A DNA stretch of 64,000 nt from Sedimentitalea xiamensis (GTDB lineage Bacteria > Pseudomonadota > Alphaproteobacteria > Rhodobacterales > Rhodobacteraceae), in contig NZ_JASNJE010000003.1 in the NCBI RefSeq assembly GCF_030164465.1, forward strand, positions 186,001 through 250,000. The letters run 5' to 3'. Below are positions 9,517 through 18,194 of this stretch, in pieces. A program made the translations under genes and the position numbers. The notes beneath the pieces were generated by a model. The model was not told the DNA's origin, did no database searches, and saw only the letters and a program-made list of their open reading frames with translations. Within the stretch, counting starts at the first letter, position 1. Each line of letters starts with the position of its first letter.

Positions 9517-10257
9517 TCAGCCTGACCAGCCACCGTCGATGATGTGCGGCTGTCCCGTGGTGAAGGCGCTTTCGTCGCTGGCGAGATAGACGACGAGCGC
9601 GGCGATTTCCTCGGCCCTGGCGATCCGGCCCATTGGCTGGCGGGCGACGAAATCCTTCATCGCCTTTTCATAGTCGCCGGTGGCGCGCAGCCGGTCGTGC
9701 AGCGACGGGCTTTCCACCGTGCCGGGGCAGATCGCGTTGCAGCGGATGCCGCGGGTGATGTATTCGATGGCGACCGATTTCGTCAGCCCGATCACCGCCG
9801 CCTTGGTGGTGCCATAGACGAAGCGGTTGGGCGCGCCGATCACCGAGGAACAGGCTGAGGACATGTTGATGATCGACCCGTTGCCGCGATCCAGCATGCC
9901 GGGCAGGGCGGCCTGTATCGTGCGGAACATCGACTTGACGTTGAGGCTCAGGGCGAAATCCAATTCGTCCTCGGTCGCGTCCAGAACCGTTCCGGCATGG
10001 ACGAACCCTGCGCAGTTGAACAGGATGTCCGGCGCGGCGCGGGCGACGCCCTCGGCGACGGATTCCGCATCCAGAACGTCCATCCGGTAGATTTCGATCC
10101 TGCCCTCCGACTCTTCGACCAGTGCCGTCAGGGCATCGGTGTTGATATCGGTGGCAAAGACCTGGGCGCCTTCGGCGGCCATCGCCAGAGCCGAAGCTTT
10201 GCCGATGCCCTGGCCTGCGGCGGTCACAAGGGCGCGTTTTCCGGTCAGTCTTGTCAT
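9517..10257 (-). CDS. SDR oxidoreductase, 2-keto-3-deoxy-L-fuconate dehydrogenase-like
   Basis: A 246-aa classical short-chain dehydrogenase. The cofactor motif is TAAGQGIG (12-19), with Ala in place of the first Gly, a form shared by 2-keto-3-deoxy-L-fuconate dehydrogenases and BDH2-like enzymes. The active site YGTTK gives Y148 and K152, and the end reads IDGGWSG. It lies 25 bases before the IlvD/Edd gene and overlaps idnD by four bases. It probably oxidises the 2-keto-3-deoxy acid to the diketo acid cut by the FAH-family protein. Confidence 0.82.
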   Translation of the reverse strand: MTRLTGKRALVTAAGQGIGKASALAMAAEGAQVFATDINTDALTALVEESEGRIEIYRMDVLDAESVAEGVARAAPDILFNCAGFVHAGTVLDATEDELDFALSLNVKSMFRTIQAALPGMLDRGNGSIINMSSACSSVIGAPNRFVYGTTKAAVIGLTKSVAIEYITRGIRCNAICPGTVESPSLHDRLRATGDYEKAMKDFVARQPMGRIARAEEIAALVVYLASDESAFTTGQPHIIDGGWSG

Positions 10258-11315
10258 GTCGGGTCTCGTCCTTCGGGGGCAGCGGTAAAATCCAGTTGCA
10301 CTTTCATCGCGCGGTTTCGGTCGCCGGCAAGGGCGAAGGCCGCCGCCGCATCCTGCATCGGGAACCGGGCGGAAAGCAGCGGCGAAAGATCGAGTGTCCC
10401 GGCATTGATCAGGGCCACCGCGTCGGCGAATTCCTCGTGAAAGCGGAAGGCGCCGCGCATGTCGATCTCGCGGGCGACAAGCGCGTTGATCGGCAGCGTC
10501 ACGTCGCCGCCCAGCCCCAGTTGCACCAGCACCGCGCGGGGGCGCAGAACGTCAAGCCCGGCCCGCAGCGCGGATTCGGTGCCCGAGGCTTCGATCATCA
10601 CGTCGAAACTGCCCTTGTCGGCTTTCCACGCGCCCGTCCAGCCGGGCGTGGCGGCGACGTTGATCGCCTTGTCCGCGCCGACTGTCAGCGCGATGCCGAG
10701 AACATGGTCGATCACATCGGTGGCGACGACTTCCGCCGCGCCCTGCGCCTTGGCCGCCAGAACCGCAAGGGCGCCGATCGGGCCGCAGCCGGTGATCAGA
10801 ACCTTCCTTCCGGCCACCGGCCCGGCGCGCTTCAGCGCGTGCAGCACGACCGACAACGGTTCGGCGAATGCGGCAATTTCGGCCGGGACCTGTGGTGCGA
10901 TCAGGTGGCATTGCGATGCGTCCGCCACCAGGTCCTGCCGGAAAGCGCCCTGGATATGCGGCATCGGCATGGCGCTGCCGTAAAAGCGCATGTTCAGGCA
11001 GTGATTGAAAAGCCCGGTCTCGCAGTAAGTGCAGGATCCGCAGGGCCGGCTGGGGGAAACCGCCACCCGGTCGCCGGTTTTCAGCCCGTCCACCCCCTCG
11101 CCGATTTCGGAAATCACCCCGGCGACTTCATGCCCCAGGATCATCGGTTCGCGCAGTCTGACGGCTCCGAATCCGCCCTGCTGAAAGTAGTGAAGATCGG
11201 AACCGCAGATGCCGCCCGCTTCGATCCGAACCTTGACTTTCCCGGTGTCAACCGGATCGCAAATGCATGATTCTATGCGCAAATCTTTTGCCGCATGGAT
11301 CACTACAGCTTGCAT
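10254..11315 (-). CDS. idnD: L-idonate 5-dehydrogenase-like zinc alcohol dehydrogenase
   Basis: A 353-aa medium-chain dehydrogenase. Catalytic zinc ligands are C37 (GGICGSD) and H62-E63 (GHEVAG); structural zinc cysteines are C92, C95, C98 and C106. The GCGPIGAL Rossmann turn is near residue 163. Sequence style matches L-idonate 5-dehydrogenase, which interconverts L-idonate and 5-keto-D-gluconate. It is the first gene of the minus-strand operon and faces an idnO-like SDR across a 120-base divergent promoter, which supports the call. Other polyol dehydrogenases remain possible. Confidence 0.8.
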   Translation of the reverse strand: MQAVVIHAAKDLRIESCICDPVDTGKVKVRIEAGGICGSDLHYFQQGGFGAVRLREPMILGHEVAGVISEIGEGVDGLKTGDRVAVSPSRPCGSCTYCETGLFNHCLNMRFYGSAMPMPHIQGAFRQDLVADASQCHLIAPQVPAEIAAFAEPLSVVLHALKRAGPVAGRKVLITGCGPIGALAVLAAKAQGAAEVVATDVIDHVLGIALTVGADKAINVAATPGWTGAWKADKGSFDVMIEASGTESALRAGLDVLRPRAVLVQLGLGGDVTLPINALVAREIDMRGAFRFHEEFADAVALINAGTLDLSPLLSARFPMQDAAAAFALAGDRNRAMKVQLDFTAAPEGRDPT

Positions 11316-11435
11316 CCGGTTCCTCCCGAACGGCGTTGAAACGCACCGTTTTTTAATGGCCTAGTGCAAAGTGATCGAAAATACTAGGGTTCAGTTCGGA
11401 CCCTCGGGACGGAACATGAAACAGGGACGGGCGCG
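11316..11435. promoter_or_regulatory. Divergent promoter region idnD / idnO
   Basis: This 120-base gap lies between two divergent operons and must hold both promoters. It includes the inverted repeat AAACG-CAC-CGTTT at 11339-11351, followed by a T run, a candidate operator. No experimentally known motif was recognised. Confidence 0.4.
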
Positions 11436-12203
11436 ATGACAGGAACGCATTTCGACCTCACGGGCCGCCGCGCGCTGATCACCGGATCCAGTATGGGCAT
11501 CGGTCTGGCGCTGGCGCGCGGGCTGGCGGAATATGGCGCTGCCGTGGTGTTGAACGCGCGTGACCAAAGCCGTCTGAAGGACGCGGCGGACGGTTTGCGC
11601 GGGCAGGGTTTCGACGCGGACGCCATGGCGTTTGATGTCACCGACCCATCTGCCGTCCAAGCGGCCGTGACCCGGATCGAGGCGGAGTCCGGCCCCATCG
11701 ACATCCTTATCAACAACGCCGGCATGCAGTTCAGGGCGCCCCTGGAGGATTTTCCGGAGGAAAAGTGGGACCTGCTGTTGCGCACCAATGTGACCAGCGC
11801 GTTTCTGGTGGGCAAGGCGGTCGCCAAACACATGATCCCGCGCGGCGCGGGCAAGATCATCAACATCGCGTCGGTGCAAAGCGAACTGGCCCGTCCGGGC
11901 ATCGCGCCCTACACGGCCACAAAGGGCGCAATTCGCAACCTGACGCGGGGCATGGCCACCGATTGGGCGCGGCACGGGCTGCAATGCAATGCCATTGCGC
12001 CCGGTTACTTCCAGACTCCGCTCAACCAGGCGCTGGTCGACGATCCGAAGTTTACCGCCTGGCTGGAACAACGGACGCCGGCGGGACGTTGGGGGCGGGT
12101 GGAGGAGTTGATCGCCGCGGCGGTTTTCCTGTCCGGTCCGGGATCGTCCTTCGTGAACGGGCATACGCTTTATGTCGATGGCGGCATGACCGCCTCCATC
12201 TGA
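11436..12203 (+). CDS. idnO: SDR oxidoreductase, gluconate 5-dehydrogenase-like
   Basis: A 255-aa classical SDR with TGSSMGIG (16-23), S146, Y159 and K163 (YTATK) and a C-terminal YVDGGM. The GSSMGIG form and LNARD after strand 2 resemble gluconate 5-dehydrogenase (IdnO), which reduces 5-keto-D-gluconate to D-gluconate. It is divergent to the idnD-like gene, giving the two steps of L-idonate to gluconate conversion. It is followed after 13 bases by the LtnD-like gene. Confidence 0.78.
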   Translation: MTGTHFDLTGRRALITGSSMGIGLALARGLAEYGAAVVLNARDQSRLKDAADGLRGQGFDADAMAFDVTDPSAVQAAVTRIEAESGPIDILINNAGMQFRAPLEDFPEEKWDLLLRTNVTSAFLVGKAVAKHMIPRGAGKIINIASVQSELARPGIAPYTATKGAIRNLTRGMATDWARHGLQCNAIAPGYFQTPLNQALVDDPKFTAWLEQRTPAGRWGRVEELIAAAVFLSGPGSSFVNGHTLYVDGGMTASI

Positions 12204-12216
12204 AAGGAAACGGAAC

Positions 12217-13101
12217 ATGACACCGACTGTTGCCGTGCTGGGCACGGGGCTGATGGGCGCGCCGATGGCCCGCAACCTGTTGAAAGCCGGGTTCCCGGTC
12301 AGGGTCTGGAACCGCAGCGCCGAAAAGGCCGAGGCGCTGGCCGCGGATGGCGCGGTCGTTTGCGCCAGCCCGGTCGAGGCGGTGGAAACGGCGGATTTCG
12401 TGATCACCATGCTGAGCGACGGATCGGCAACCGGCGCGATGATCCTGAATGCCGACGTGACGGATGCGCTGCGGGACGGCGCGATCTGGCTGGACATGAG
12501 TTCGACCAAGCCGAACGAGGCGCGCGCGCAGGCGGCGCATCTTGAGGAACTCGGCTTCGATCACCTGGACGCGCCCGTTTCGGGCGGCACCAAGGGGGCC
12601 GAAGCCGGCAGCCTTGCGATCATGGTCGGTGGCGACGCCAGGGTCTTTGCGGCGGCCGTGCCGGTCTTCGAGGCGATGGGCCGTCCGGTCCATGTCGGCC
12701 CCGGCGGCGCGGGGCAACTGGCCAAGCTGGCCAACCAGGCGATCGTCGCGGTCACGATCGGGGCCGTCGCCGAAGCGATGCTGCTGATCGAGGAAGGCGG
12801 CGCCGACCCGGCGGCGTTACGCCGGGCGCTCCGGGGCGGGTTCGCGGACAGCATCATCCTGCAACAGCATGGCCAGCGCATGACCCAGCGCAACTTCGTG
12901 CCGGGGGGCTTGTCCAGGTTCCAGGTCAAGGATCTGGACAACCTGCTGGAAGAGGCGGCGGGCCTGAACCTGACCCTGCCGACCTCGCAGCATATCCGCG
13001 ACCGTTTCGTCGATTTCTGCGACAAGATGGGCGGCGCGGACAAGGATCATTCCGGGCTCTACCTGGAACTGCGCAGGCGCAACGGCATGGATACGGAGTA
13101 A
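12217..13101 (+). CDS. Beta-hydroxyacid dehydrogenase (3-hydroxyisobutyrate/L-threonate dehydrogenase family)
   Basis: A 294-aa NAD(P)-dependent dehydrogenase with GTGLMG at 9-14, the substrate loop DAPVSGGTKGAE at about 118-129 and catalytic K170 in GQLAKLANQ. The family includes tartronate semialdehyde reductase, 3-hydroxyisobutyrate dehydrogenase and L-threonate dehydrogenase (LtnD). Placement four bases before denD and near otnK/otnC favours a tetronate role such as LtnD, but motif data alone cannot separate these subtypes. Confidence 0.72.
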   Translation: MTPTVAVLGTGLMGAPMARNLLKAGFPVRVWNRSAEKAEALAADGAVVCASPVEAVETADFVITMLSDGSATGAMILNADVTDALRDGAIWLDMSSTKPNEARAQAAHLEELGFDHLDAPVSGGTKGAEAGSLAIMVGGDARVFAAAVPVFEAMGRPVHVGPGGAGQLAKLANQAIVAVTIGAVAEAMLLIEEGGADPAALRRALRGGFADSIILQQHGQRMTQRNFVPGGLSRFQVKDLDNLLEEAAGLNLTLPTSQHIRDRFVDFCDKMGGADKDHSGLYLELRRRNGMDTE

Positions 13102-13104
13102 GAC

Positions 13105-14079
13105 ATGGCACGGATTCTCATACTCGGCGGCGGCGGCATGATCGGCCAGAAGCTGGCCTTTCACCTGGCCGAAACCGGCTGGAACGGTCAGCCTGCGGAA
13201 CTGACCCTGCACGATCTCGGGTTTCCGCCCGATGGCGCGCCTGCGGCGCAGCGTATCACCGGCAGCCTGGCCGAAGATGGCGCCGCAGCGCGCCTGGTCG
13301 CGACCCGTCCCGACGTGATCTTTCACCTGGCGGCCATCGTCTCGGGCGAGGCCGAACAGGATTTCGACAAGGGCTGGCAGGTCAACATGTTCGCGACCTG
13401 GGCGTTGTTGACCGCCCTGCGTGCCGAGCATGAGGCCAGTGGCGGGCAATACCGCCCGCGCGTGGTCTTTTCGTCGTCGATCGCGGTTTTCGGCGCGCCG
13501 TTCCCGGACCGGATCGGGGATGAATTCCTAACCGCGCCTCTGACTTCCTACGGGGCGCAGAAAGCGTGCTGCGAACTGATGGTCAGCGATGTCAGCCGCA
13601 AGGGGGTCATCGACGGGATTTCGATCCGGCTGCCGACGATCTGCGTGCGCCCAGGCAGGCCGAACAAGGCGGCATCGGGTTTTTTCTCGGGCATCATCCG
13701 GGAACCGCTGAACCGCCAGGACGCGGTGCTGCCGGTGCCCGATACCGTGCGCCACTGGCATGCCTCGCCCCGGTCGGCCGTCGGGTTCCTGACACGGGCG
13801 GGCAGCATGGATATTTCTGCGCTGGGGGCGCGGCGCAGCCTGAACATGCCCGGCCTGTCCTGCACCGTCGCCGAACAGATCGAAGCGCTGCGTGACGTGG
13901 CCGGGGCCGCGGCCGTGGCGCGGATCAGGCCGGTGCCGGACGAGGCCATCATGTCCATCGTCGCGGGCTGGCCGCAGGATTTCGAGACCCGCCGGGCCGC
14001 GGAACTGGGGTTCGTCGCCGAAAACGATTTCGGCGAAATCATCCGGACCTATATCGCCGACGACATGCCGTCGGGCTGA
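13105..14079 (+). CDS. denD: D-erythronate dehydrogenase (extended SDR)
   Basis: A 324-aa extended SDR/epimerase-fold protein: GGGGMIG near 8-14, SSSIAVFG near 123-130 and the YGAQK active site (Y149, K153). The sequence agrees with DenD, which oxidises D-erythronate to 2-oxo-tetronate with NAD+. OtnK and OtnC in the divergent operon complete most of the known D-erythronate route; OtnI, the isomerase between them, was not seen. Its 3' end overlaps the convergent GntR gene by 31 bases. Confidence 0.82.
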   Translation: MARILILGGGGMIGQKLAFHLAETGWNGQPAELTLHDLGFPPDGAPAAQRITGSLAEDGAAARLVATRPDVIFHLAAIVSGEAEQDFDKGWQVNMFATWALLTALRAEHEASGGQYRPRVVFSSSIAVFGAPFPDRIGDEFLTAPLTSYGAQKACCELMVSDVSRKGVIDGISIRLPTICVRPGRPNKAASGFFSGIIREPLNRQDAVLPVPDTVRHWHASPRSAVGFLTRAGSMDISALGARRSLNMPGLSCTVAEQIEALRDVAGAAAVARIRPVPDEAIMSIVAGWPQDFETRRAAELGFVAENDFGEIIRTYIADDMPSG

Positions 14080-14723
14080 GATCCGATCAGATTGCGCTTC
14101 AAATGGTCGTGGAGCGCATCGCGCACGTCTTGCGCGGTGCCGTTCAGCGCGCAATCCACGATGCGCTGGTGTTCCGCGATATTGCCTTCGAAATACCCGA
14201 AATTGCGTTCGCGCGTCACCAGTTGCTGCCGGAACTGGTCGTAGACCGACTGAAACGTGCTGCGCAGGATCGGCGAATCGCAGGCCGAGACGAGTGTTTC
14301 GTGAAATTCCCATTCCGCCTTGCACCACGGTATCAGAACCGGTTCGATGCCGCCGGTCTTGCTGATCTGGTTCTCGATATGGGACAGCTTGTGATGAGCC
14401 GCGGTCAGGCGCGCTTCCCATTCGATGCCGCCCAGGCGCATGGATTGCGTCGCGCCTTCCTGTTCAAGGGTGATGCGGAACGTCGTCAGGTCATGCTGCC
14501 TGCGGGCATTCGTGGGGCGCACTCGGAATCCCCGCTGGTCCTCGAAAAGCACGAGCCCGACAGAAGCCAGGCGGAACAGGGTTTCGCGCACCGTGTTGGC
14601 CGAGCATCCGTAAAGACCGCGCAGGTCCGCGGGTTTGAGCTTTGCGCCCGGCGAAAACTGCGCTGTGATCAGCTTGATCCGCAGGTCTTCATAGATATCC
14701 GGTGTTTCGGTTCGGGAAGGCAT
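14049..14723 (-). CDS. GntR family (FCD-type) transcriptional regulator
   Basis: A 224-aa regulator with an N-terminal winged helix-turn-helix (about 8-70; SANTVRETLFRLASVGLV recognition segment) and an all-helical FCD ligand domain. FCD proteins bind organic acids and usually repress catabolic and transport genes. It is divergent from the TRAP operon and convergent with denD, so it is the prime candidate to control both. Possible metal-site residues E137 and H140 lie in EWEFHETLV. Confidence 0.85.
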   Translation of the reverse strand: MPSRTETPDIYEDLRIKLITAQFSPGAKLKPADLRGLYGCSANTVRETLFRLASVGLVLFEDQRGFRVRPTNARRQHDLTTFRITLEQEGATQSMRLGGIEWEARLTAAHHKLSHIENQISKTGGIEPVLIPWCKAEWEFHETLVSACDSPILRSTFQSVYDQFRQQLVTRERNFGYFEGNIAEHQRIVDCALNGTAQDVRDALHDHLKRNLIGSQPDGMSSAI

Positions 14724-14799
14724 ATGAAAGGGGGCGTCCTGTGCAGTGAATTTTGATTTAGCGCCAAAATTTCAAAATTTCAAGAATTTCGGATTTTTT

Positions 14800-14829
14800 G
14801 TTGTCGCAACGTGAGCCGATTGCTAAGGT
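14800..14829 (+). promoter_or_regulatory. Putative TRAP operon promoter with overlapping palindrome
   Basis: TTGTCG at 14801-14806 and TAAGGT at 14824-14829 are separated by 17 bases, a plausible sigma-70 promoter 69 bases before dctP. GTTG-TCG-CAAC at 14800-14810 covers the -35 element and would suit a repressor such as the adjacent GntR protein. The gap upstream is A/T-rich, unlike the surroundings. Pattern only; no transcript evidence. Confidence 0.4.
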
Positions 14830-14897
14830 TTTCGAACGCGACCCGATAACCGCTGACAAAAAGCAGGTCGCTGAGACAAACTGTCTGGGAGGACATC

Positions 14898-15923
14898 ATG
14901 AAGATTTTGACGAAGGCGGCCTGTGCCGCCGGTGTTGCGGCGCTGCTGTCCGCGACCGCCATGACGGCATCGGCTGAAACCACAAAGCTGCGGATCCAGA
15001 CGCACTACGCCCCGGAAACCGTTTCCGGAAAGCTTGCCGCGGAATACGTGGACAATGTGCAGACCATGTCCGGCGGCGAAATCGAAATCGAGATGTTCTA
15101 TTCGTCGTCCGTCGTGAAGTCGGTGGAGACATTCGATGCCGCGGCGACCGGCATTCTGGATTGCGACATGACCGGCGGCGCCTATCAGACCGGCAAGAAC
15201 CCGGCCTTCCAGTTCGTCGGCGACATCATGGGCGGTTACGCCACGCCCTATCAGCAACTGAGCTGGCTGTATTACGGCGATGGCCTGGCGGCGGCGCAGA
15301 AGCTTTACAACAAGTATGACATGCAGCTCGTGGGCTGGTGGGTCTACGGGCAGGAGAGCCTGGCTTCGACCAAGCCGATCGCGGGCATAGCGGATCTCAA
15401 GGACTGGAAATTCCGCTCCCCGCCGGGCATGGAGACCAAGATATTCGAGAAGCTGGGCGCCAAGCCGATCGTGATGGATTTCACCGAAATCTTCACCGCG
15501 CTCGAAACCGGGATCATCGACGGCGCGGATGCGTCGGGACTGGCCAACAACGTGGGGCTGGGGCTCTATGACCTTGGCAAGTTCACCAACTATCCGGGCT
15601 TCCATTCGATGCCCTCCGATCACCTCGCCTGCAACAAGGCCAAGTGGGACGCGATGCCCGAAGCGCATCGTCGCATCATGTCGGTGGCGATGGAAGCGCT
15701 GGCCCTGCGCACGGCCCTGACCTTCGAGAAGAAGAATGCCGAAGCGGCAGCCGAATTGCGTGCGGCCGGGGTGACGCTGTCGGAATGGTCGCCGGAAGAC
15801 CTTCAGGCCTTCCGCGATGCGGCGCAGTCGACATGGCCCGAATTCGCCACGTCTCCGGAAGCCGAGGCGTTGGTCCAGGCGCATCTGTCCTACCTCAAGC
15901 AACTGGGGCTCGTGTCCGAGTAA
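14898..15923 (+). CDS. dctP: TRAP transporter substrate-binding protein
   Basis: A 341-aa periplasmic binding protein of the DctP family. A signal peptide (KK-like start, hydrophobic core, cleavage after TASA at about 26) leads into the mature domain. The ligand-carboxylate arginine is expected in WKFRSPPG near 167-174. It captures an organic acid and hands it to the DctQM permease. Being first in the operon behind the GntR-controlled promoter, it likely imports the sugar acid degraded by the neighbouring enzymes. Substrate not readable from sequence. Confidence 0.9.
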   Translation: MKILTKAACAAGVAALLSATAMTASAETTKLRIQTHYAPETVSGKLAAEYVDNVQTMSGGEIEIEMFYSSSVVKSVETFDAAATGILDCDMTGGAYQTGKNPAFQFVGDIMGGYATPYQQLSWLYYGDGLAAAQKLYNKYDMQLVGWWVYGQESLASTKPIAGIADLKDWKFRSPPGMETKIFEKLGAKPIVMDFTEIFTALETGIIDGADASGLANNVGLGLYDLGKFTNYPGFHSMPSDHLACNKAKWDAMPEAHRRIMSVAMEALALRTALTFEKKNAEAAAELRAAGVTLSEWSPEDLQAFRDAAQSTWPEFATSPEAEALVQAHLSYLKQLGLVSE

Positions 15924-15938
15924 GGCGACAGCAAGGCG

Positions 15939-15967
15939 CGGGCGGCCCATCGCGGGCCACCCGCCCG
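15939..15967 (+). terminator. Intercistronic hairpin between dctP and dctQ
   Basis: CGGGCGG at 15939-15945 pairs with CCGCCCG at 15961-15967, extended by CCC/GGG with a four-base bulge, and is followed by TTT. It sits 15 bases after the dctP stop. A hairpin here would attenuate or stabilise the 5' mRNA so that the binding protein is made in excess over the permease. Confidence 0.5.
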
Positions 15968-15993
15968 TTTCCGGCTGATCAGGCGAGGGTCTC

Positions 15994-16566
15994 ATGGTCG
16001 AACACGAACGCACGGGCTGGGTGGATGCGATCACCTGGCGATTCAGCCGGGTGGCGATGATCCTGCCGGCGGTCATCGTTGCCATCATGTTCTACGAAGT
16101 GATCATGCGCTACGTGTTCGAACGGCCGACGCTTTGGGTCAACGAGGCGTCGCTGTGGCTGGGCGGGATGGTCTACCTGTTTTCCGGCCTCTACGCGATG
16201 CAGCAACGCAGCCATATCCGGATCTTCATTCTCTACGACATGGTTCCGAGATCCTGGCGCAAGCTGTTCGACGTGCTGTCCACCCTGGCGATCATCGTCT
16301 TCTGTTTCGCGGTGATCTGGGGCGGCTTCGGCGAAGCCTATGCCAAGCTCATGCGGTGGGAACGGTTCGGCACCGCCTGGGACCCGCCGATACCGGCAAC
16401 GATGAAACCTTTGATCCTGCTCACTCTGATCTGGGTGACGATCCAGGCTGTCTCCAATCTCTACTGGGACTGGGACAAGGACCCTGAATCGCACGATGTC
16501 GCCGATGAAATCGACATCGCAATCGAAGAAGTGAAACGCGCGCAGGCGCAGGTCGAAAAGACCTGA
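15994..16566 (+). CDS. dctQ: TRAP transporter small permease
   Basis: A 190-aa integral membrane protein with four predicted helices (hydrophobic segments near residues 22-42, 58-75, 95-115 and 135-155), the DctQ pattern. It forms the membrane complex with DctM. The C-terminal tail after the last helix is charged and rich in Glu and Asp. It is 71 bases behind dctP and 24 before dctM. Confidence 0.88.
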   Translation: MVEHERTGWVDAITWRFSRVAMILPAVIVAIMFYEVIMRYVFERPTLWVNEASLWLGGMVYLFSGLYAMQQRSHIRIFILYDMVPRSWRKLFDVLSTLAIIVFCFAVIWGGFGEAYAKLMRWERFGTAWDPPIPATMKPLILLTLIWVTIQAVSNLYWDWDKDPESHDVADEIDIAIEEVKRAQAQVEKT

Positions 16567-16589
16567 TCCGCGACGGCAGGGGGCCAGTC

Positions 16590-18173
16590 ATGGACATCGG
16601 AACGATATCACTTGTCCTGCTGGTCGGGATGCTGGCCTTGCTGGCCATCGGGATGCCGCTGGGATTCGCGTCGGGATTTCTCGCTGTCGTTGTAATGGTG
16701 ATGAAGTTCGGGCCGGAGCTTCTGTTGAGCAACTTCGGGACCGGGCCGCTCAATATCCTTGCCCAGCGGATGTATGGGCTGACGACGGATTACGTGCTGA
16801 TCTCGGTCCCGCTGTTCATCCTCATGGCGACGCTTCTCGAACGGTCCGGCATCGCGCGCGACATGTATTCGTCGCTGTCGGTCTGGCTGAACCGGACCCG
16901 GGGCGGCATTGCGCTGGTCACGTCGCTGATGGCGGTTGTCATGGCAGCGATGTCCGGCATCATCGGTGGCGAGGTGGTTCTTCTGGGCTTGATCGCGCTG
17001 CCGCAGATGCTGCGGCTGGGCTACGATCAGAACCTGGCGATCGGGACCATCTGTGCATCGGGGTCGCTGGGCACGATGATCCCGCCGTCCATCGTCCTCA
17101 TCTTTTACGGTCTGATCACCGAGACCTCGATCCATGCGCTGTTCAAGGGCGCCTTTGTGCCGGGGTTCATCCTGGCGTCCTGCTACATGCTCTACATCAT
17201 CGTGCGCACGCGTCTCAATCCGGGCCTCGCGCCGCTTCCGGAACCGGGGCCGGATGACATGACCGGCGCCCAGAAACGGGTCTATGGCAGCGCGCTGCTG
17301 TCGATCATCGCGATTCTCGTCCTGGGCGTGACCCTGATCCGGTCGGGTTTCCTGATCTCGATGGGCCGGGTCGATGAACACACGTCGATCCTGAGTTCCA
17401 CCCAGATGATGACCCGCGCCGCGATCATCGCCGGCCTGCTGGCCTACCTTGCCTTTTTCGTCCGCCCGGCGCGGATCAGGGCGGCCTGGGACGTGGGCAA
17501 GGGGTTGATCGCGCCGATGCTGGTCGTCGGCGTGGTGCTGGGGTCGATCTACGGAGGCATCACCGGGATCACCGAAGCGGCGGGCATGGGCACGTTCGCC
17601 GTGCTGGTGCTGATCATCCTGCGGGGCGAATTTTCCTGGACCCTGGTGCGCGAGGCGCTGATGCGCACCTTCAAATCAACCGGCACGATCATCTGGGTGA
17701 CGTTCGGCGCGACGGCGCTGGCCGGGGCCTATACCATCGCGGGCGGTCCGACCTACGTGGCCAACCTGATCGTGGGCTACGAGATGCCGACGCTGGGCGT
17801 TCTTGCGGTCATGATGATCATCTTCCTGTTTCTCGGGGCGTTCATGGACTGGGTCGGGATCGTGCTGCTGGTGATGCCGGTGTTCCTGCCCATCGTGCTG
17901 AAACTGCCGATCGAGGAGATCGGCGTTTTCGCTCCGCTGGTGGCGGACCCGCGCTTTTTGTCGGTGTGGTTCGGCATCCTGTTCTGTGTCAACATGCAGG
18001 TGTCTTTCCTGTCGCCGCCCTTCGGGCCAGCGGCGTTCTACCTCAAATCCGTGGCCCCGCCGCATATATCGTTGCCTGACATTTTCAGGGGGTTCCTGCC
18101 TTTCATCGCGATTCAGCTGTTCGTTCTGATGCTGATCCTGTTCTTTCCGGAACTGACCATGTTCTTCCGTTAG
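16590..18173 (+). CDS. dctM: TRAP transporter large permease
   Basis: A 527-aa multi-helix membrane protein of the DctM family. Family signatures include PLFILMATLLERSGIARD and ASGSLGTMIPPSIVLI. It is about 100 residues longer than standard DctM (~425), with extra sequence between helices near residues 205-300; this matches the long FcbT3-type large permeases. It provides the Na+-driven translocation path for the DctP ligand. Last intact gene of the transport set before the broken dioxygenase gene. Confidence 0.88.
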   Translation: MDIGTISLVLLVGMLALLAIGMPLGFASGFLAVVVMVMKFGPELLLSNFGTGPLNILAQRMYGLTTDYVLISVPLFILMATLLERSGIARDMYSSLSVWLNRTRGGIALVTSLMAVVMAAMSGIIGGEVVLLGLIALPQMLRLGYDQNLAIGTICASGSLGTMIPPSIVLIFYGLITETSIHALFKGAFVPGFILASCYMLYIIVRTRLNPGLAPLPEPGPDDMTGAQKRVYGSALLSIIAILVLGVTLIRSGFLISMGRVDEHTSILSSTQMMTRAAIIAGLLAYLAFFVRPARIRAAWDVGKGLIAPMLVVGVVLGSIYGGITGITEAAGMGTFAVLVLIILRGEFSWTLVREALMRTFKSTGTIIWVTFGATALAGAYTIAGGPTYVANLIVGYEMPTLGVLAVMMIIFLFLGAFMDWVGIVLLVMPVFLPIVLKLPIEEIGVFAPLVADPRFLSVWFGILFCVNMQVSFLSPPFGPAAFYLKSVAPPHISLPDIFRGFLPFIAIQLFVLMLILFFPELTMFFR

Positions 18174-18194
18174 ACCGCCGAAGAGAGACCAGCC

